Of a stretch of DNA of 60,000 nucleotides, positions 1 through 10,418 are shown piece by piece; the first letter of the stretch is position 1; each line of letters starts with the position of its first letter. Position numbers and translations under genes: made by a program. Source of the DNA: Symsagittifera roscoffensis. Lineage: Eukaryota > Xenacoelomorpha > Acoela > Convolutidae. Under the pieces are notes generated by a model. That model saw only the letters and a list, made by a program, of their open reading frames with translations, made no database searches and was not told where the DNA came from. The stretch is from assembly GCF_963678635.1 (NCBI RefSeq), contig NC_087062.1, positions 20,387,789 through 20,447,788 of the forward strand. Direction: 5' to 3'.

Positions 1-912
1 GAATCGTCACGGGCTCTCGACTGTAACCTATCTTGTAGTACAGTGAGACGTGATGAACTCGACCCAGCTTGGCTACTACTTGTGGTTGAACTAGGGGTAT
101 ACCCTGGGAGCTTGACCTCAATCAATGGTCGTATCGATTGCGTATCCAGACTGTGTACAGAGGGCAACGGTTCGGTTGGTATCCACACCTCCAGCCCCTC
201 ATTCATGTGCTCTTGGGCCGCCCGCTCTAAGTTGAACCGGCCGCTGGGCCTAGGAACTTCATCCACCTCCATTCGCGATTCAGGTCTCGATGCTGTGGCG
301 GCTGGCTCTGTTTCCGTGTCCTCTTTTCTTTCTGTCTCGCGAGCTCTCGTTGTCTTCTCTGAAGCTTCTCCATCTCCGACTTCAGCTGCTCACAGTTCGC
401 TTCGTTCTCGCGGACCCTCTGCTCTTGCTGGTACTCCGCCCTGATTATGTTGAGATCACGCCACGCCTGATCCCTCTCGAGGATCGCCTGATCCCTCTCC
501 AGGCTTGTCTGGTCCCTCTCAAGCTTCGCGCCATCCCTGTCAAGGTTCGCTCAGTCTTTTTTCCTCTGCGCCCTCTCTAGTTCCCTCTTCAAGCTAATGA
601 GGTCCGGGTATGCCTCCTCTGTCTGTTGAGACCGTATCATAGACGACGGCCTGCTCGTGGATCCCCTCACGCCTCCATCCAAATTCCAGGACAACCATTT
701 GAGGTCTGCTTTTGATTGGATATCCCCTCCGTCGTGTAGCCAACCATCAAAACAGCTTCTGTCGCTGATTCTCTGCTTTCACCCTGCGTCTCTAACTGTA
801 GGATGGCTTTCAACATCACCGCGATCCTCTCATCGACTTGGGTGTAATCCAGGTCCCTCAAGCGTTTGTACAGTTCATCGAGCGTAGGTCTCTTGAGCGC
901 TGCTGCAGGCAT
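1..912 (-). pseudogene. Coiled-coil gag-like ORF of a second retroelement, frameshifted and cut by the window edge
   Basis: The open N-terminus starts with ATG at 912 and runs to 667 (81 codons, MPAAALKRPTLDELYKRL...). Past the stop, coding character continues in another frame down to about 200. That stretch is rich in E, R, Q and K and contains back-to-back seven-residue repeats of the type LERDQxx (21-bp DNA repeats near 470-545), followed by a long charged helix. This looks like the coiled-coil start of a retrotransposon gag. It shares no recognisable sequence with the gag ORFs at 11.5-22.3 kb, so I treat it as a different element lying head-to-tail downstream of the first. It could instead be a third ORF of the same element. 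Frameshifts and stops make it non-functional. The family is inferred only. Confidence 0.4.
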
Positions 913-1341
913 AGATTTCCTAAAAAGGGATCCGCCATTGTCACAATCTTCAGATGATCTCAGGTGTAAACCAATTTGCGAATTGAGAAATGTCTCCCTT
1001 CAAATGCTGTTGATCGTGAACTTCTTTTTTTTTTAAAATGAGTGCGGCTAGGTCGTCAACTCAATTTTGCAAATCAATCTGAAAATAAAACGCAGTTTTT
1101 AGACCGAGAAGTTCTGTGCCTAACCTAAGCCCCCCCCCCCCATCATTGTGTTTAAAACATTATCCCATCAATTATTTACTAGAATAATTCAATTAGTGAT
1201 GTTTAGGAGCATGCAGATTCACTTCATGTTTTAGCACCATTAATTCTTTACGATTTAATTGTCATGCCAATTACATTAAAATCCGTCTACCTGACTCGTG
1301 CCCCTTAGTACCTAACTTGAGACCTCCTCGTCCGCCCGAAC
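913..1341. other. Non-coding gap between two retroelement fragments
   Basis: I see no coding sequence. The stretch is AT-rich with a run of 12 C at 1130-1141. If the macro-domain ORF is the last coding part of the element, its 3' untranslated region or LTR should fall here. A purine-rich patch on the - strand (about 1327-1337) could be a polypurine tract, but no LTR pair could be defined. Confidence 0.4.
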
Positions 1342-2088
1342 TCAGGTGATGCTCAAGTAATACTTCTTGTGTAGGTGTACCGTTATCTCTGTTTCTGCAA
1401 AGACCACGTGTAGGATAGCGTATAATTCCCTTGGGTTCAAATTGCCCCTGTTTGGGTCATAGACCGGCATTGAGACCTCCATTAATCCTCTTTCGACTCT
1501 TTCGACCATGAAGTCTCTCAGACTCGTCAGTGCCAACATCGCGTGCTCAGGATCTGTCGTATGCCTTTCATTGATCTTCGTTACCAAAAAGCACAGATAT
1601 TTACCCGAAACTTGTGAAATTGATGGGGGAAGCGCAGCCATTCCTCCCAACCCCCGTCTCTGCCTGAACAGAAACTCCATGTTCTTTTATTCTTTCTTGA
1701 AATCAGCCTCTAGTCTCGATTTGAAGCTCATGTCTGCCGTTATACAGATTGCACTTGTCCTGTCTGACAGAATGAAGTCGCTGTCCGTGATCAGAATGTT
1801 CTCTGAATATTCGTTGGGTATATCAAATTTCGTTTTGAAATTCCGTCCTATGGCAGGCTCAGCCTCCTCCTCATACAGTTGCAGCCTGCTGGTCTCCCTC
1901 ACTTCTCTGAGTTTCTTTATCATCAAATTTTTGGTGTGGGTAAGTCCTACCCCCACTCCCCGGACAAAAATATTTATCGACGTCCCAGTCGATGATGCTA
2001 GGTCTAAATTATCTGGCGGTATCTCGAGCGGCCTGTCGGTTGCTGTCCAACCGAAGAGGGCGTCTTTTTTTTTCGCGTGTTATTCTGC
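1342..2088 (-). pseudogene. Macro domain (TARG1/OARD1-like) at the C-terminus of the retroelement pol
   Basis: The frame is continuous with the upstream integrase frame (2089-3096) apart from in-frame stops at 2091-2089 and 2082-2080, and one more inside the domain at 1689-1687. The domain holds the family's landmarks in order: an initial strand (ENILITDSDFILSD), an FKKE segment, the MEFLFRQRRGLGG loop, the strand GKYLCFLVTK, a helix ending SLRDFMVERV, the strand EVSMPV, and the last strand ETEITVHL. Macro domains of the TARG1 class bind ADP-ribose and remove it from proteins. Here the lysine after LVT is kept. The loop that normally holds the catalytic aspartate (GCGLD type) reads YDPNRG instead, so hydrolase activity is doubtful and any role would be binding. 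The assignment comes from motif recognition, not a search. Confidence 0.6.
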
Positions 2089-3340
2089 TCACATGTCTAC
2101 CTGCTGGATGCTTTGCTCATCGTCTCCTTTGCTCTTGACACCGCGCATCCATTCTGGTATCCTCAAGTTTGTGTTTTCCCTTCTTTCTATCTCACTCTGC
2201 TCCAGATTGCTTTCTTGTTCTGGTGTGGAGTAGTCTTCCTGCGGGTAGTGTTTGCTTTCGTTGATGATTTTCCATTCATCGTCGGCCACCAATTCGCCCA
2301 CACTCAGTAACTCTTCGCTTAATTCGTCAGGCTGTATCTTGTCAATCAAGAAGTCATCCCAGTACCTGTTGTACCTCATGCCTATCCTTTTGCAATTGCC
2401 ACTCCTTGTTCCCGCTGTTATCGGCAAGTCTGGTTCCGTCCATTTTGGCACCTCGTCCTGCTCTGGGTCATTCCGGTCTTCTTCCGCAAAGGATTCCGCA
2501 TCCGAACCTGCTTCTATCTTTTCATTATCATCCATGCTCACATCTTCGTTGCCATCATTCATTTCTCTGGTGCCTTTTTTGTTCACTTCGCATGCTGGCT
2601 CTACCAATAGGTACTCTGGTCCCTCCATATTCTGCAGTACGAACCAGTCTTTCGCAGATGGGACACGAGGTTTCAGATTTTCATATTGCGCTACTCGTCC
2701 CGTACTCAAGCGGTAGAACCGTCCCTGCTGGTGTACTTCCGTTATCATGAACGGTCCACGCCATTTCATAAGTAGTTTCTTTGTCCCTTTGGGAGGTATG
2801 ATGTTCTGGAACACCCAGACATATTGGCCCACTGCATACGGTTTCGCTTGAAGTATCTTCTCATCGTATTTCTTCCGCTGCCTCATTTGTGCTTGCGTCG
2901 TGTTCCTCCTGCAGAGCTCGTTTAAGTCCTGTTGTCTCTTGACTGTTTCTTTCACATAAGCATGAGGCGACGTCTTTTTTCCTTCGTATTCTGGGTAACA
3001 GAACGTTAGGGGCATTGCTCTCTCCCTGCCCGTTAACATCATGAAGGGACTTATTCCTGTTGCTGAGTGTTGCGTACTGTTGTATGCTCCTACCACTTGC
3101 GGCGGTTATTTATCCCAGTCTGTCATGTAACTTGAGCAGTATACCCTCAGCATGTTCACCAACGTTCTGTTCTGTCTCTCCACTAACCCGTTGGTCTGGG
3201 GATGGTAGGTCGTTGAGTGCGCTTGAGCAATGTGTGACCTCTTCATCAATTCAGCGTCAGGTCACCCACGAAGGCTTTCCCGTTGTCCGACTGAAATGTC
3301 ATCGGACAGCCATATCGTGATATCTAATGTGTTATCAATT
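2089..3340 (-). pseudogene. Integrase copy c: catalytic core second half and C-terminal GPY/F-like domain
   Basis: The ORF at 3096-2089 begins at MVGAYNSTQHSATG. It covers the end of the catalytic core, a basic helix, and a C-terminal domain with VGQYVWVFQN and KLLMKWRGPFMITEV, typical of Ty3/gypsy integrases. A long acidic tail then leads into the macro domain. A stop (about 3107-3105) separates it from the remaining core sequence up to about 3340, which keeps the SDNGKAF region. The HHCC finger and the first catalytic Asp are missing because a deletion joins the core directly to the acidic linker near 3350-3440. This is the only one of the three copies that keeps the C-terminal domain. Confidence 0.8.
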
Positions 3341-4168
3341 TGTCACAAGTCTCCTCCGCTGAGGCTGTCCCCGTCCCCTTCCAAGTCACCTTTCTTGCAA
3401 GTCCCCTTCTTTCCAAGTCCCCTTTCTTCCAAGTCCCCTTTCTCTTTGGCTCCGTCCGGATCCATTTGGAGAGGTTTCTTGTCATCTTGTCATTCTTTTG
3501 GGCTCGTATCAGATCCGACAGCCTATATCTCGCCTTGGCGTGTTCCTTTAGTGCCATTATTTGACCATTCATTTCTCCGGGACTGTGGATGTCATATTTC
3601 AGTTTGACGCAAACTATCCTCCTCAAGACCTTACTGTCATCTTCTGGCACCAGGTTTTTGTTCTGACACTCGAGTTGCATGATAGCTCCCTGAACGGTTT
3701 CCTTGATACTGCAATTTTCTCAAGTTCTTCACCTCCACGCACCTCCTGCTGATCCAAATTGTACGTTCCTGAGGAGGGATCCGTCTGTAGCTCCCTGTAG
3801 CGGTGCCTCATCTTCTCTTCCACCAATATCATGCATAGACTGTCTTGGTCATCGCTGCTCTTTTCTGAGTCTTCATCCCATTCTTCACGCTCCTTGGACA
3901 AATTTCCTTCTTCAACATCTTCCTCTGCAGTGGGCCACTCCCCGGACTCTTGACTCAGTCCGAGGTGTTCAGCCTCCTCCTTGAATGCCACCTTCTTCTT
4001 CCTAACCATAGTCCGTTCAAGTATGTCCTCAGGGATTTTCTCAACCAACGACTGCACGACTTCTTTTCCATCAAGTTTCTTTCCTTTCAATGAGTCCTCG
4101 CTACCATCCACATCATTCCTTCTGAATATCGTGACCTCTGGTTCCTCTTTACCCTTTTCTTTTACCAC
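3341..4168 (-). pseudogene. Acidic linker copy c (between RNase H and integrase)
   Basis: Two overlapping open stretches (4168-3623 and 3680-3324) encode a highly charged region starting MVKEKGKEEPEVTI, with many E, D and K, then a helical part (MALKEHAKARYRLSD). It matches the linkers at 5885-5017 and 7831-6887. It is joined abruptly to the integrase core through a short CAAGTCCCCTTTCTT-type repeat. I know of no function for the linker. It is unusually long for the segment between RNase H and integrase. Confidence 0.65.
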
Positions 4169-4173
4169 GGGTT

Positions 4174-5016
4174 TCTAAGTAGTTTCTTCGTCCCTTTGGG
4201 AGGTATGATGTTCTGCATACGGTTTCGCTTGTTGTATCTTCTCATCGTAATTCTTCCGCTGCCTCATTTGTGCTTGCGCCGTGTTCCTCCTGCAGAGCTA
4301 GTTTAGTTCCTGTTGTCTCTTGACTGCTTCTTTCACATAAGCTTGGGGCGACGTCTTTTTTCCTTCGTATTCTGGGTAACAGAACGTTAGGGGCATTGCT
4401 CTCTCCCTGCCCGTTAACATCATGAAGGGGCTTATTCCTGTTGTGCTAGCGGCAGATATTTATCCTAGTCTGTCATGTATCTCGAGCAATATACCCTCAG
4501 CATGTTCACCAACGTTCTGTTCTGTCTCTCCACTAACCCGTTAGTCTGAGGATGGTAAGTTGTTGAGTGCGCTTGAGCATTGTGTGACCTCTTCATCAAT
4601 TCTTTTGTCAAGTCACCAACGAAGGCTTTCCCGTTGTCCGACTGAAATGTCATCGGACAGCCATATAGTGATATCCAATGTGTAATCAAGTTGTCACAAG
4701 TCTCCTGCTCTGAGGCTGTTTGACAGGGCACCGCTTCCGCCAACTTCGTAAAGTGGTCTATAATGACCAGTATCTGATTGTATCCCGATTCTGTCATGCA
4801 GATCTTCTGATGGTCTATCTGCACAACTTCGTTGAATTCCGAGCTCTCAACGGACTTGAGTGGGAAATTCATCTTCCGTGGGTCTTTCACCTGTAGGCAT
4901 GCCAGACACGCATTCACCCATTTTTCGCAAGCCTTCCTTAATCTCGGCCAATCAAATCTGCGTAGTATTCTCTGTTGCACCTTGTTTATCCCCTGGTGCC
5001 CTATTCGATCACGCGA
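4174..5016 (-). pseudogene. Integrase copy b: HHCC finger and catalytic core
   Basis: The ORF at 4980-4465 starts MQQRILRRFDWPRLRKA and carries CLACLQVKD (last two zinc ligands), VVQIDHQKI (first Asp), FQSDNGKAF (second Asp) and HPQTNGLVERQNRT (Glu), so the DDE triad is readable. The two His of the finger lie just upstream after an in-frame TGA near 5012-5010, a stop shared with copy a. A deletion of about 31 bp near 4446-4452 removes residues after the core and shifts the frame. Below it, to 4174, only fragments of the basic helix remain before the next linker copy. Confidence 0.8.
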
Positions 5017-5885
5017 TCAGAAAAACAATTCAGTCTGGTATAGGTGTGGTAGTATGATGAGCTTATGCTTGTTTAGTATCTTCTCCTCATCCTTTTTCCT
5101 GCTTGCTACCACCCCATCAGCTGTGTGATAGAGTAAATATTTTCTCTCCTTGTAGAACTGGCTCAAGATCTTGTAGCTGTCTTCATCCAAGTCCCCTTTC
5201 TCTTTGGCTCCCGTCCGGATCCATTTGAAGAGGTTGCTTGTCATCTTGTCAATCTTTTGGGCTCGTATCAGATTCGACAGCCTATATCTCGCCTTGACGT
5301 GTTCCTTTAGTGCCATTATTTGACCATTCATTTCTCCGGGACTGTGGATGTCATCTTTCAGTTTGACGCAAACTATCCTAAAGACCTTTCTGTCAACTTC
5401 TGGCACAAGGTTTGTTCTGACATTCGAGTTGCATGATAGCACCCTGAACGGTTTCCTTGATACTGCAATTTTCTCAAGTTCTTCACCTCCGCGCACCTCC
5501 TGCTGATCCAAATTGTACGTTCCTGAGGAGGGATCCGTCTGTAGCTCCCTGTCGCGGTGCCTCATCTTCTCTACCGCCAATATCAAGCATAGACTGTCTT
5601 GTTCATCGCTGCTCTTTTCTGAGTCTTCATCCCATTCTTCACACTCCCCGGACAAACTTTCTTCTTCAGCGTCTTCCTCTCAGTCACTCAGTCCGAGGTG
5701 TTCAGCCTCCTCCTTGAATGCCACCTTCTTCTTCCTAACCATAATCCATTCAAGTATGTCCACAGCTTGAACACGACTTCTTTTCCATCAAGTTTCTTTC
5801 CTTTCAAGGAGTCCTCGCTACCATCCGCATCATTCCTTCTCAATATCGTGACCTCTGGTTCCTCTTTACCCTTTTCTTTTACCAC
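5017..5885 (-). pseudogene. Acidic linker copy b
   Basis: Open stretches at 5885-5688 and 5655-5017 match copies a and c. The second runs through the helical part and on to ILPHLYQTELFF, the usual lead-in to the integrase zinc finger. A frameshift near 5690 separates the two. The block starts with MVKEKGKEEPEVTI, fused directly after the basic helix of integrase copy a, which marks the tandem duplication junction at about 5885-5893. Confidence 0.65.
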
Positions 5886-6800
5886 GGGTTTCTAAGTAGT
5901 TTCTTTGTCCCTTTGGGAGGTATGATGTTCTGGAACACCCAGACGCATACGGTTTCGCTTGAAGTATCTCCTCATCGTATTTCTTCCGCTGCCTCATTTG
6001 TGCTTGCGTCGTGTTCCTCCTGCAGAGCTCGTTTAAGTCCTGTTGTCTTTTGACTGCTTCTTTCACATAAGCATGAGGCGACGTCTTTTTTCCTTCGTAT
6101 TCTGGGTAACAGAACGTTAGGGGCATTGCTCTCTCCCTGCCCGTTAACATCATGAAGGGACTTATTCCTGTTGTAGAGTGCCGCGTGCTATTGTACGCCC
6201 CTACCACTTGCGGCAGATATTTATCCCAGTCTGTCATGTATCTCGAGCAATATACCCTCAGCATGTTCACCAACGTTCTGTTCTGTTTCTCCACTAACCC
6301 GTTAGTCTGAGGATGGTAAGTTGTTGAGTGCGCTTGAGCATTGTGTGACCTCTTCATCAATTCTTTTGTCAAGTCACCAACGAAGGCATTCCCGTTGTCC
6401 GACTGAAATGTCATCGGACAGCCATATAGTGATATCCAATGTGTAATCAAGTTGTCACAAGTCTCCTGCTCTGAGGCTGTTTGACAGGGCACCGCTTCCG
6501 CCAACTTCGTAAAGTGGTCTATAATGACCAGTATCTGATTGTATCCCGATTCTGTCATGCAGATCTTCTGATGGTCTATCTGCACAACCTCGTTGAATTC
6601 CGAGCTCTCAACGGACTTGAGTGGGAAATTCATCTTCCGTGGGTCTTTCACCTGTAGGCATGCCAGACACGCATTCACCCATCTTTCGCAAGCCTTCCTT
6701 AATCTCGGCCAATCAAATCTGTGTAGTATTCTCTGTTGCACCTTGTTTATCCCCTGGTGCCCTATTCGATCACGCGATCAGAAAAACACTTCTGTCTGGT
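5866..6800 (-). pseudogene. Integrase copy a: nearly complete finger and core
   Basis: The ORF at 6741-5866 (291 codons) carries CLACLQVKD, QIDHQKI, FQSDNGNAF and HPQTNGLVEKQNR. The spacing from the second Asp to the Glu is exactly 35 residues (D35E), and the core runs on through GAYNSTRHSTTGISPFMML. The finger's His residues lie just upstream across an in-frame TGA also present in copy b, so that stop predates the duplication. The C-terminal domain is lost: the frame runs out of integrase at the junction with linker copy b. It is inactive as it stands. Confidence 0.85.
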
Positions 6801-6886
6801 ATAGCTATGGTAGTTCGATGAGGTTATACTCGTGTAGTATCTTCCCCTCATCCTTTCTCCTGCATGCTATCACCCCATCAGCTGTT

Positions 6887-7831
6887 CTAGAGTAAATCTT
6901 TTCTCTCCTTGTAGAACTGGCTCAAGATCTTATAGCTGTCTTCTTCCAAGTCCCTTTTCTGTTTGGCTCCCGTTCGGATCCATTTGGAGAGGTTGCTTGT
7001 CATCTTGTCAATCTTTTGGGCTCGTATCAGATCCGACAGCCTATATCTCGCCTTGACGTGTTCCTTTAGTGCCATTATTTGACCATTCATTTCTCCAGGA
7101 CTGTGGATGTCATCTTTCAGTTTGATGCAAATTATCCTCCTCAAGACCTTAATAACATCTTCTGGCAACAGGTTTGTTCTGACATTCGAGTTGCATGATA
7201 GCTCCCTGAACGGTTGTCTTGACACTGCAATTTTCTCACGTTCTTCACCTCCGCGCACCTCCTGCTGATCCAAATTGTACGTTACTGAGGAGGGATCCGT
7301 CTGTAGCTCCCTGTCGCAGTGCCTCATCTTCTCTTCCGCCAATATCATACATAGACTGTCGTGGTCATCGCTGCTCTTTTCTGAGTCTTCATCCCATTCT
7401 TCACATTCCCCGTACAAATTTTCTTATTCAGCATCTTCCTCTGCAGTGGACCTTTACTCGGACTCTTGACTCAATCCGAGGTGTTCAGCCTCCTCCTTGA
7501 ATGCCACCTTCTTCTTCCTAACAAAAGTCCGTTCAAGTCTGTCCTCAGGGATTCTCTCAACCAACAACTGCACGACTTCCTTTCCATCAAGTTTATTTCC
7601 TTTCAAGGAGTCCTCGCTACCATCCGCATCATTCATTCTCAATATCGTGAACCCTGGTTCCTCTTTACCCTTTTCTTTTACCACGGGTTTTTCGTCTGCC
7701 AATTTCTCGAGTAATCTCCTCAAGTCTTCATCTATCTCTGCTCTTCCCGTTTCTACTTGGTTGAGATCATAGCCTTTTGCCTTGAGTGTCTCTCTCACAA
7801 TTTTTGACTTGAGCATTATCTCCATTTGCAT
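6887..7831 (-). pseudogene. Acidic linker copy a (original position after RNase H)
   Basis: ORFs at 7831-7454 and 7417-6887 encode a charged linker: MQMEIMLKSKIV at the start, then a segment with DDHDSLCMILAEEKMRH, and a helical end YRLSDLIRAQKIDKMTSNL. A frameshift near 7440 separates them. This copy is preceded by the unique sequence that follows RNase H (8000-7832), so it is the copy in its original place. The block 7690-5893 is what was duplicated. Confidence 0.65.
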
Positions 7832-8000
7832 CCCTTGGGTTTTTTCAAGGTTGTATTCCTGGACGTTCCTTTGGTAATTCGGGGTGATCGTCTATAGGTT
7901 TGCCAGACTTGTCGAGCCATCTAGTGAGTGGAAGACTATCATACGTTTCTTTATCCATGAAAGAGAAGCCATCTTTGATTTCTGGCCTATCTGCCTCTCT

Positions 8001-8537
8001 CTATTCCTGTCTCTCGTAGAACGCCGTCTTCTTACATAAGCTATCGGCATTTTGATGTTTATCTCTCGTCCTATGCTCAATTATCATGTTGTATCCATCC
8101 AGGCGAACTATCCATCTCCCTATGTAGCTCTGATCCATTGAGTACGTTTTCAACCAGCTGAGTGCCCTGTTGTCGACTCGTAGCTTGAACGGCTCGCTAC
8201 CTAAGTATGCCCTGTATTTTTCGACAAAGGTAACCACCGCGAACATCTCTGCTTTGCGCGCGCCGTACTTCATCTCCGTATCTGTCAAGACTTTACTCCC
8301 GTAAGCTATTGGTCTCAAGACTGTCTTCCCATTCCATTCCTGCTCTTGATGAAGAATGCCAGAAATCGCTACTACCGACGCATCCGTGTCCAGCACGTAC
8401 ATTCCCTTTTCCGTTGGCATCCCTAGCACCGGTACTTCACACAACTCCTTCTTTACTCTCTGGAATGACTCTTCTGCCGCATTGTTCCACGTGAATTTCT
8501 TGCCCTTGTGCATCATCAGTTGTTGCATCGGGTACAC
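8001..8537 (-). pseudogene. RNase H domain of the Ty3/gypsy element
   Basis: The 178-codon ORF starts after the connection segment (KKFTWNNAAEESFQRVKKEL). It carries VLDTDASVVAISGILHQ (first Asp), ARKAEMFAVVTFVEKYRAYL (Glu), LRVDNRALSWL (second Asp) and IIEHRTRDKHQNADSL (the His/Asp region). This is the Ty3/gypsy RNase H that degrades the RNA strand during reverse transcription. All catalytic acids are readable. The frame ends at a stop just after the domain, and the reading continues in fragments to the acidic linker. Confidence 0.9.
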
Positions 8538-8565
8538 TTTGTCCGCATAGCCTTTAATGAACTCC

Positions 8566-9215
8566 CTATAAAAGTTCGCAAAATCCTAGAAGCTCATCAG
8601 TTGGTGTTCCGTTTTTGGCGGTTTCCAGGTCAGAACTGCTTCTAACTGCATCTGGGTCAGGTCTGATGCCGTGTCTGTCCACCATCCTCCCCAGGTATTT
8701 AATCGAGTCCTTGAGTATCTCGCACTTTGATGGCTTGCATTTTAGTCTCGATCTCTTCATGCAGGCGAACACCTCGTCTAGTCGCTCGATGTTGTCCTCT
8801 AGTGTCGCTGTCGCGATTACCACGTCAACCACGTAGCACATTACCAGGTTGCTGTACTTCTTTGTTACCCCTATCAATGCGTGTGCCATCAATCGTTGAA
8901 ACGTAGCCGTGGCGTTGCAAAGACCAAAGGGCATCCTCTTCCATTGAAACAGCCCCAGCTCGCATGCAAACCCTGTTTTGTCCCTGTCCTGCTTCCTATT
9001 GGAACCTGCCAAAAAGCTGATCCGAAATCAAGAGTCGTAAAAAAATTTGCCTCACCTAACTTGGAGAAGCTCTCATCAATCCTAGGTATGAGATAGGCAT
9101 CCTTCACCGCGACGGAGTTCAGATACCGAAAGTCGCAACAAAACCTCAATTGGTCGCCTTTCTTCTTAGCCATCACTACTCCACACGCCCAGGGTGATTT
9201 GGATAGTTCTATCAT
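8566..9215 (-). pseudogene. Reverse transcriptase domain with frameshift and mutated YxDD box
   Basis: The first part (9215-8889) carries SPWACGVVMAKKKGDQLRFC, the finger motif DFRYLN, and FFTTLDFGSAFWQVPI with its catalytic Asp. A frameshift near 9000-9012 moves the reading to 9012-8566, with FQWKRMPFGLCNATATFQR and the thumb. The YxDD box reads YVVD (8835-8824): the first of the paired aspartates is Val, one A-to-T change from Asp. This should abolish polymerisation even without the frameshift. The order and motifs are those of Ty3/gypsy. Confidence 0.9.
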
Positions 9216-9420
9216 ATCATACTCTAGTAAGGTCTCTGTCTCTTTTCTTCTTCCTTATGTTTCGAAAAACGCCCTCATTCCGCTCTAGTACGTCTTTGAT
9301 GTCTTCGAGCTGTTAGTCCGCTAAATTTCCCCTCAAGTGCTCTTTTTCGGGTAAAACCGGTTTATCCATTTCTATTTCCTCTAGTGTGGGTCTTTCCGGA
9401 AAATTCGAACAACTCGAAAG

Positions 9421-10394
9421 TCAATCGTCTGTCTCTGACTTAAGTGATTTCACAAGACCTGATGTATCTTTTATTTTCTTTAATCTTCTCAAGATAAAAA
9501 TCTTGTCCCTATGATTAGGACAATCTAGAACATTATTCTCTTTTACTTTTTCAGTCATCTCGTATCGAGTTTTCACGGGTAAAGCGTATCCCAGTTTCCT
9601 TCTTCTTTGGATCTTGATGGGTATATCAAGAGTGTTCAACAAGACACAGACGCAGAGGCCGCTCTTGGTTATCGAGAAGGATCTTCCTAAAACAGCAGCC
9701 CTTTGACTATTTGGATTTGGGACTATGCATAATTGCTTGTTGTCACTAAATTCATTATAATTTTTCATGCACCAGCTTACAATTGCTGCTTCGTTCGCCT
9801 TCAGCCTCACCCTCCTACTCACGAATACCGGTGCTTTATTCTCATTCGTCATTATTAAATTTACTGGTTTAATTACGTACTTCCTTTCCGGGTTTCGAAT
9901 CCTGAACATGGCATTGTTTAGATCAATTGTTACGTCAAAATTTTTGATGAAGTCTCGGCCTAAAATGAATTGGTCGGACTCATCCAAGTTTTCCACCACA
10001 AGAAAGCTCGTCCACAGTTTGCGTTCCCCCAAGTTTAGGGCTATTATTGGTGTCCCGCCAAGTACCCGCAGTACCCCTTTGCTTGAAGCTGACAGCCGAA
10101 CTCTCGAGTCTATCAAATCATTTTTGTCGAAGCCCATTCGCTCCCAACTCCGATTGGTATAACGCTCAAGACAGCTCCCGTGTCCAGTAACCCGCGTAAC
10201 TGAGTCCTCTTGCCATTTTTGTCAATCACGTGTGCTGATACGTCCGCTTCTGCACCGATATGCCTTGCATCCTCTTCCAACTTCGATCTCACTTTCAGTT
10301 CTTCCCTGCCCACGTAGATCTGTCCGGCTAGGTCTTCGTCACATGTTATCATAGTTTTCGTGTAGATGTTTATTCCATCTATATTCAACATCAC
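9421..10394 (-). pseudogene. Retropepsin-type aspartic protease region
   Basis: Two overlapping frames (10394-10113 and 10137-9421) read through a protease. LRGLLDTGAVLSVIP holds the catalytic DTG, and SDQFILGRDFIKNFDVTIDL holds the ILGRDF strand that closes retroelement proteases. The frame changes near 10113-10137. The C-terminal part (MTNENKAPVFVSRRVRLK) links to RT. The enzyme would process the gag-pol polyprotein. A partial second copy of its C-terminal half lies at 11309-11067. Confidence 0.8.
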
Positions 10395-10418
10395 CTCATG
10401 CGGACCATAGGCTTCCGT

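Larger units (their letters stand above)
2769..7690 (-). repeat. Tandem triplication of the linker-integrase block
   Basis: Three direct copies lie at about 5893-7690 (1798 bp), 4174-5892 (1719 bp) and 2769-4173 (1405 bp). Each right end is marked by CCACGGGTTT (7681, 5882, 4165) and each left end by AAGTAGTTTCTT. The copies differ by small indels. Copy c lost the integrase finger and half the core. Confidence 0.9.

Noticed and set aside
1508-3607. Plus-strand ORFs of 125-241 codons
   Set aside because: They are antisense shadows of the integrase and macro-domain coding region.
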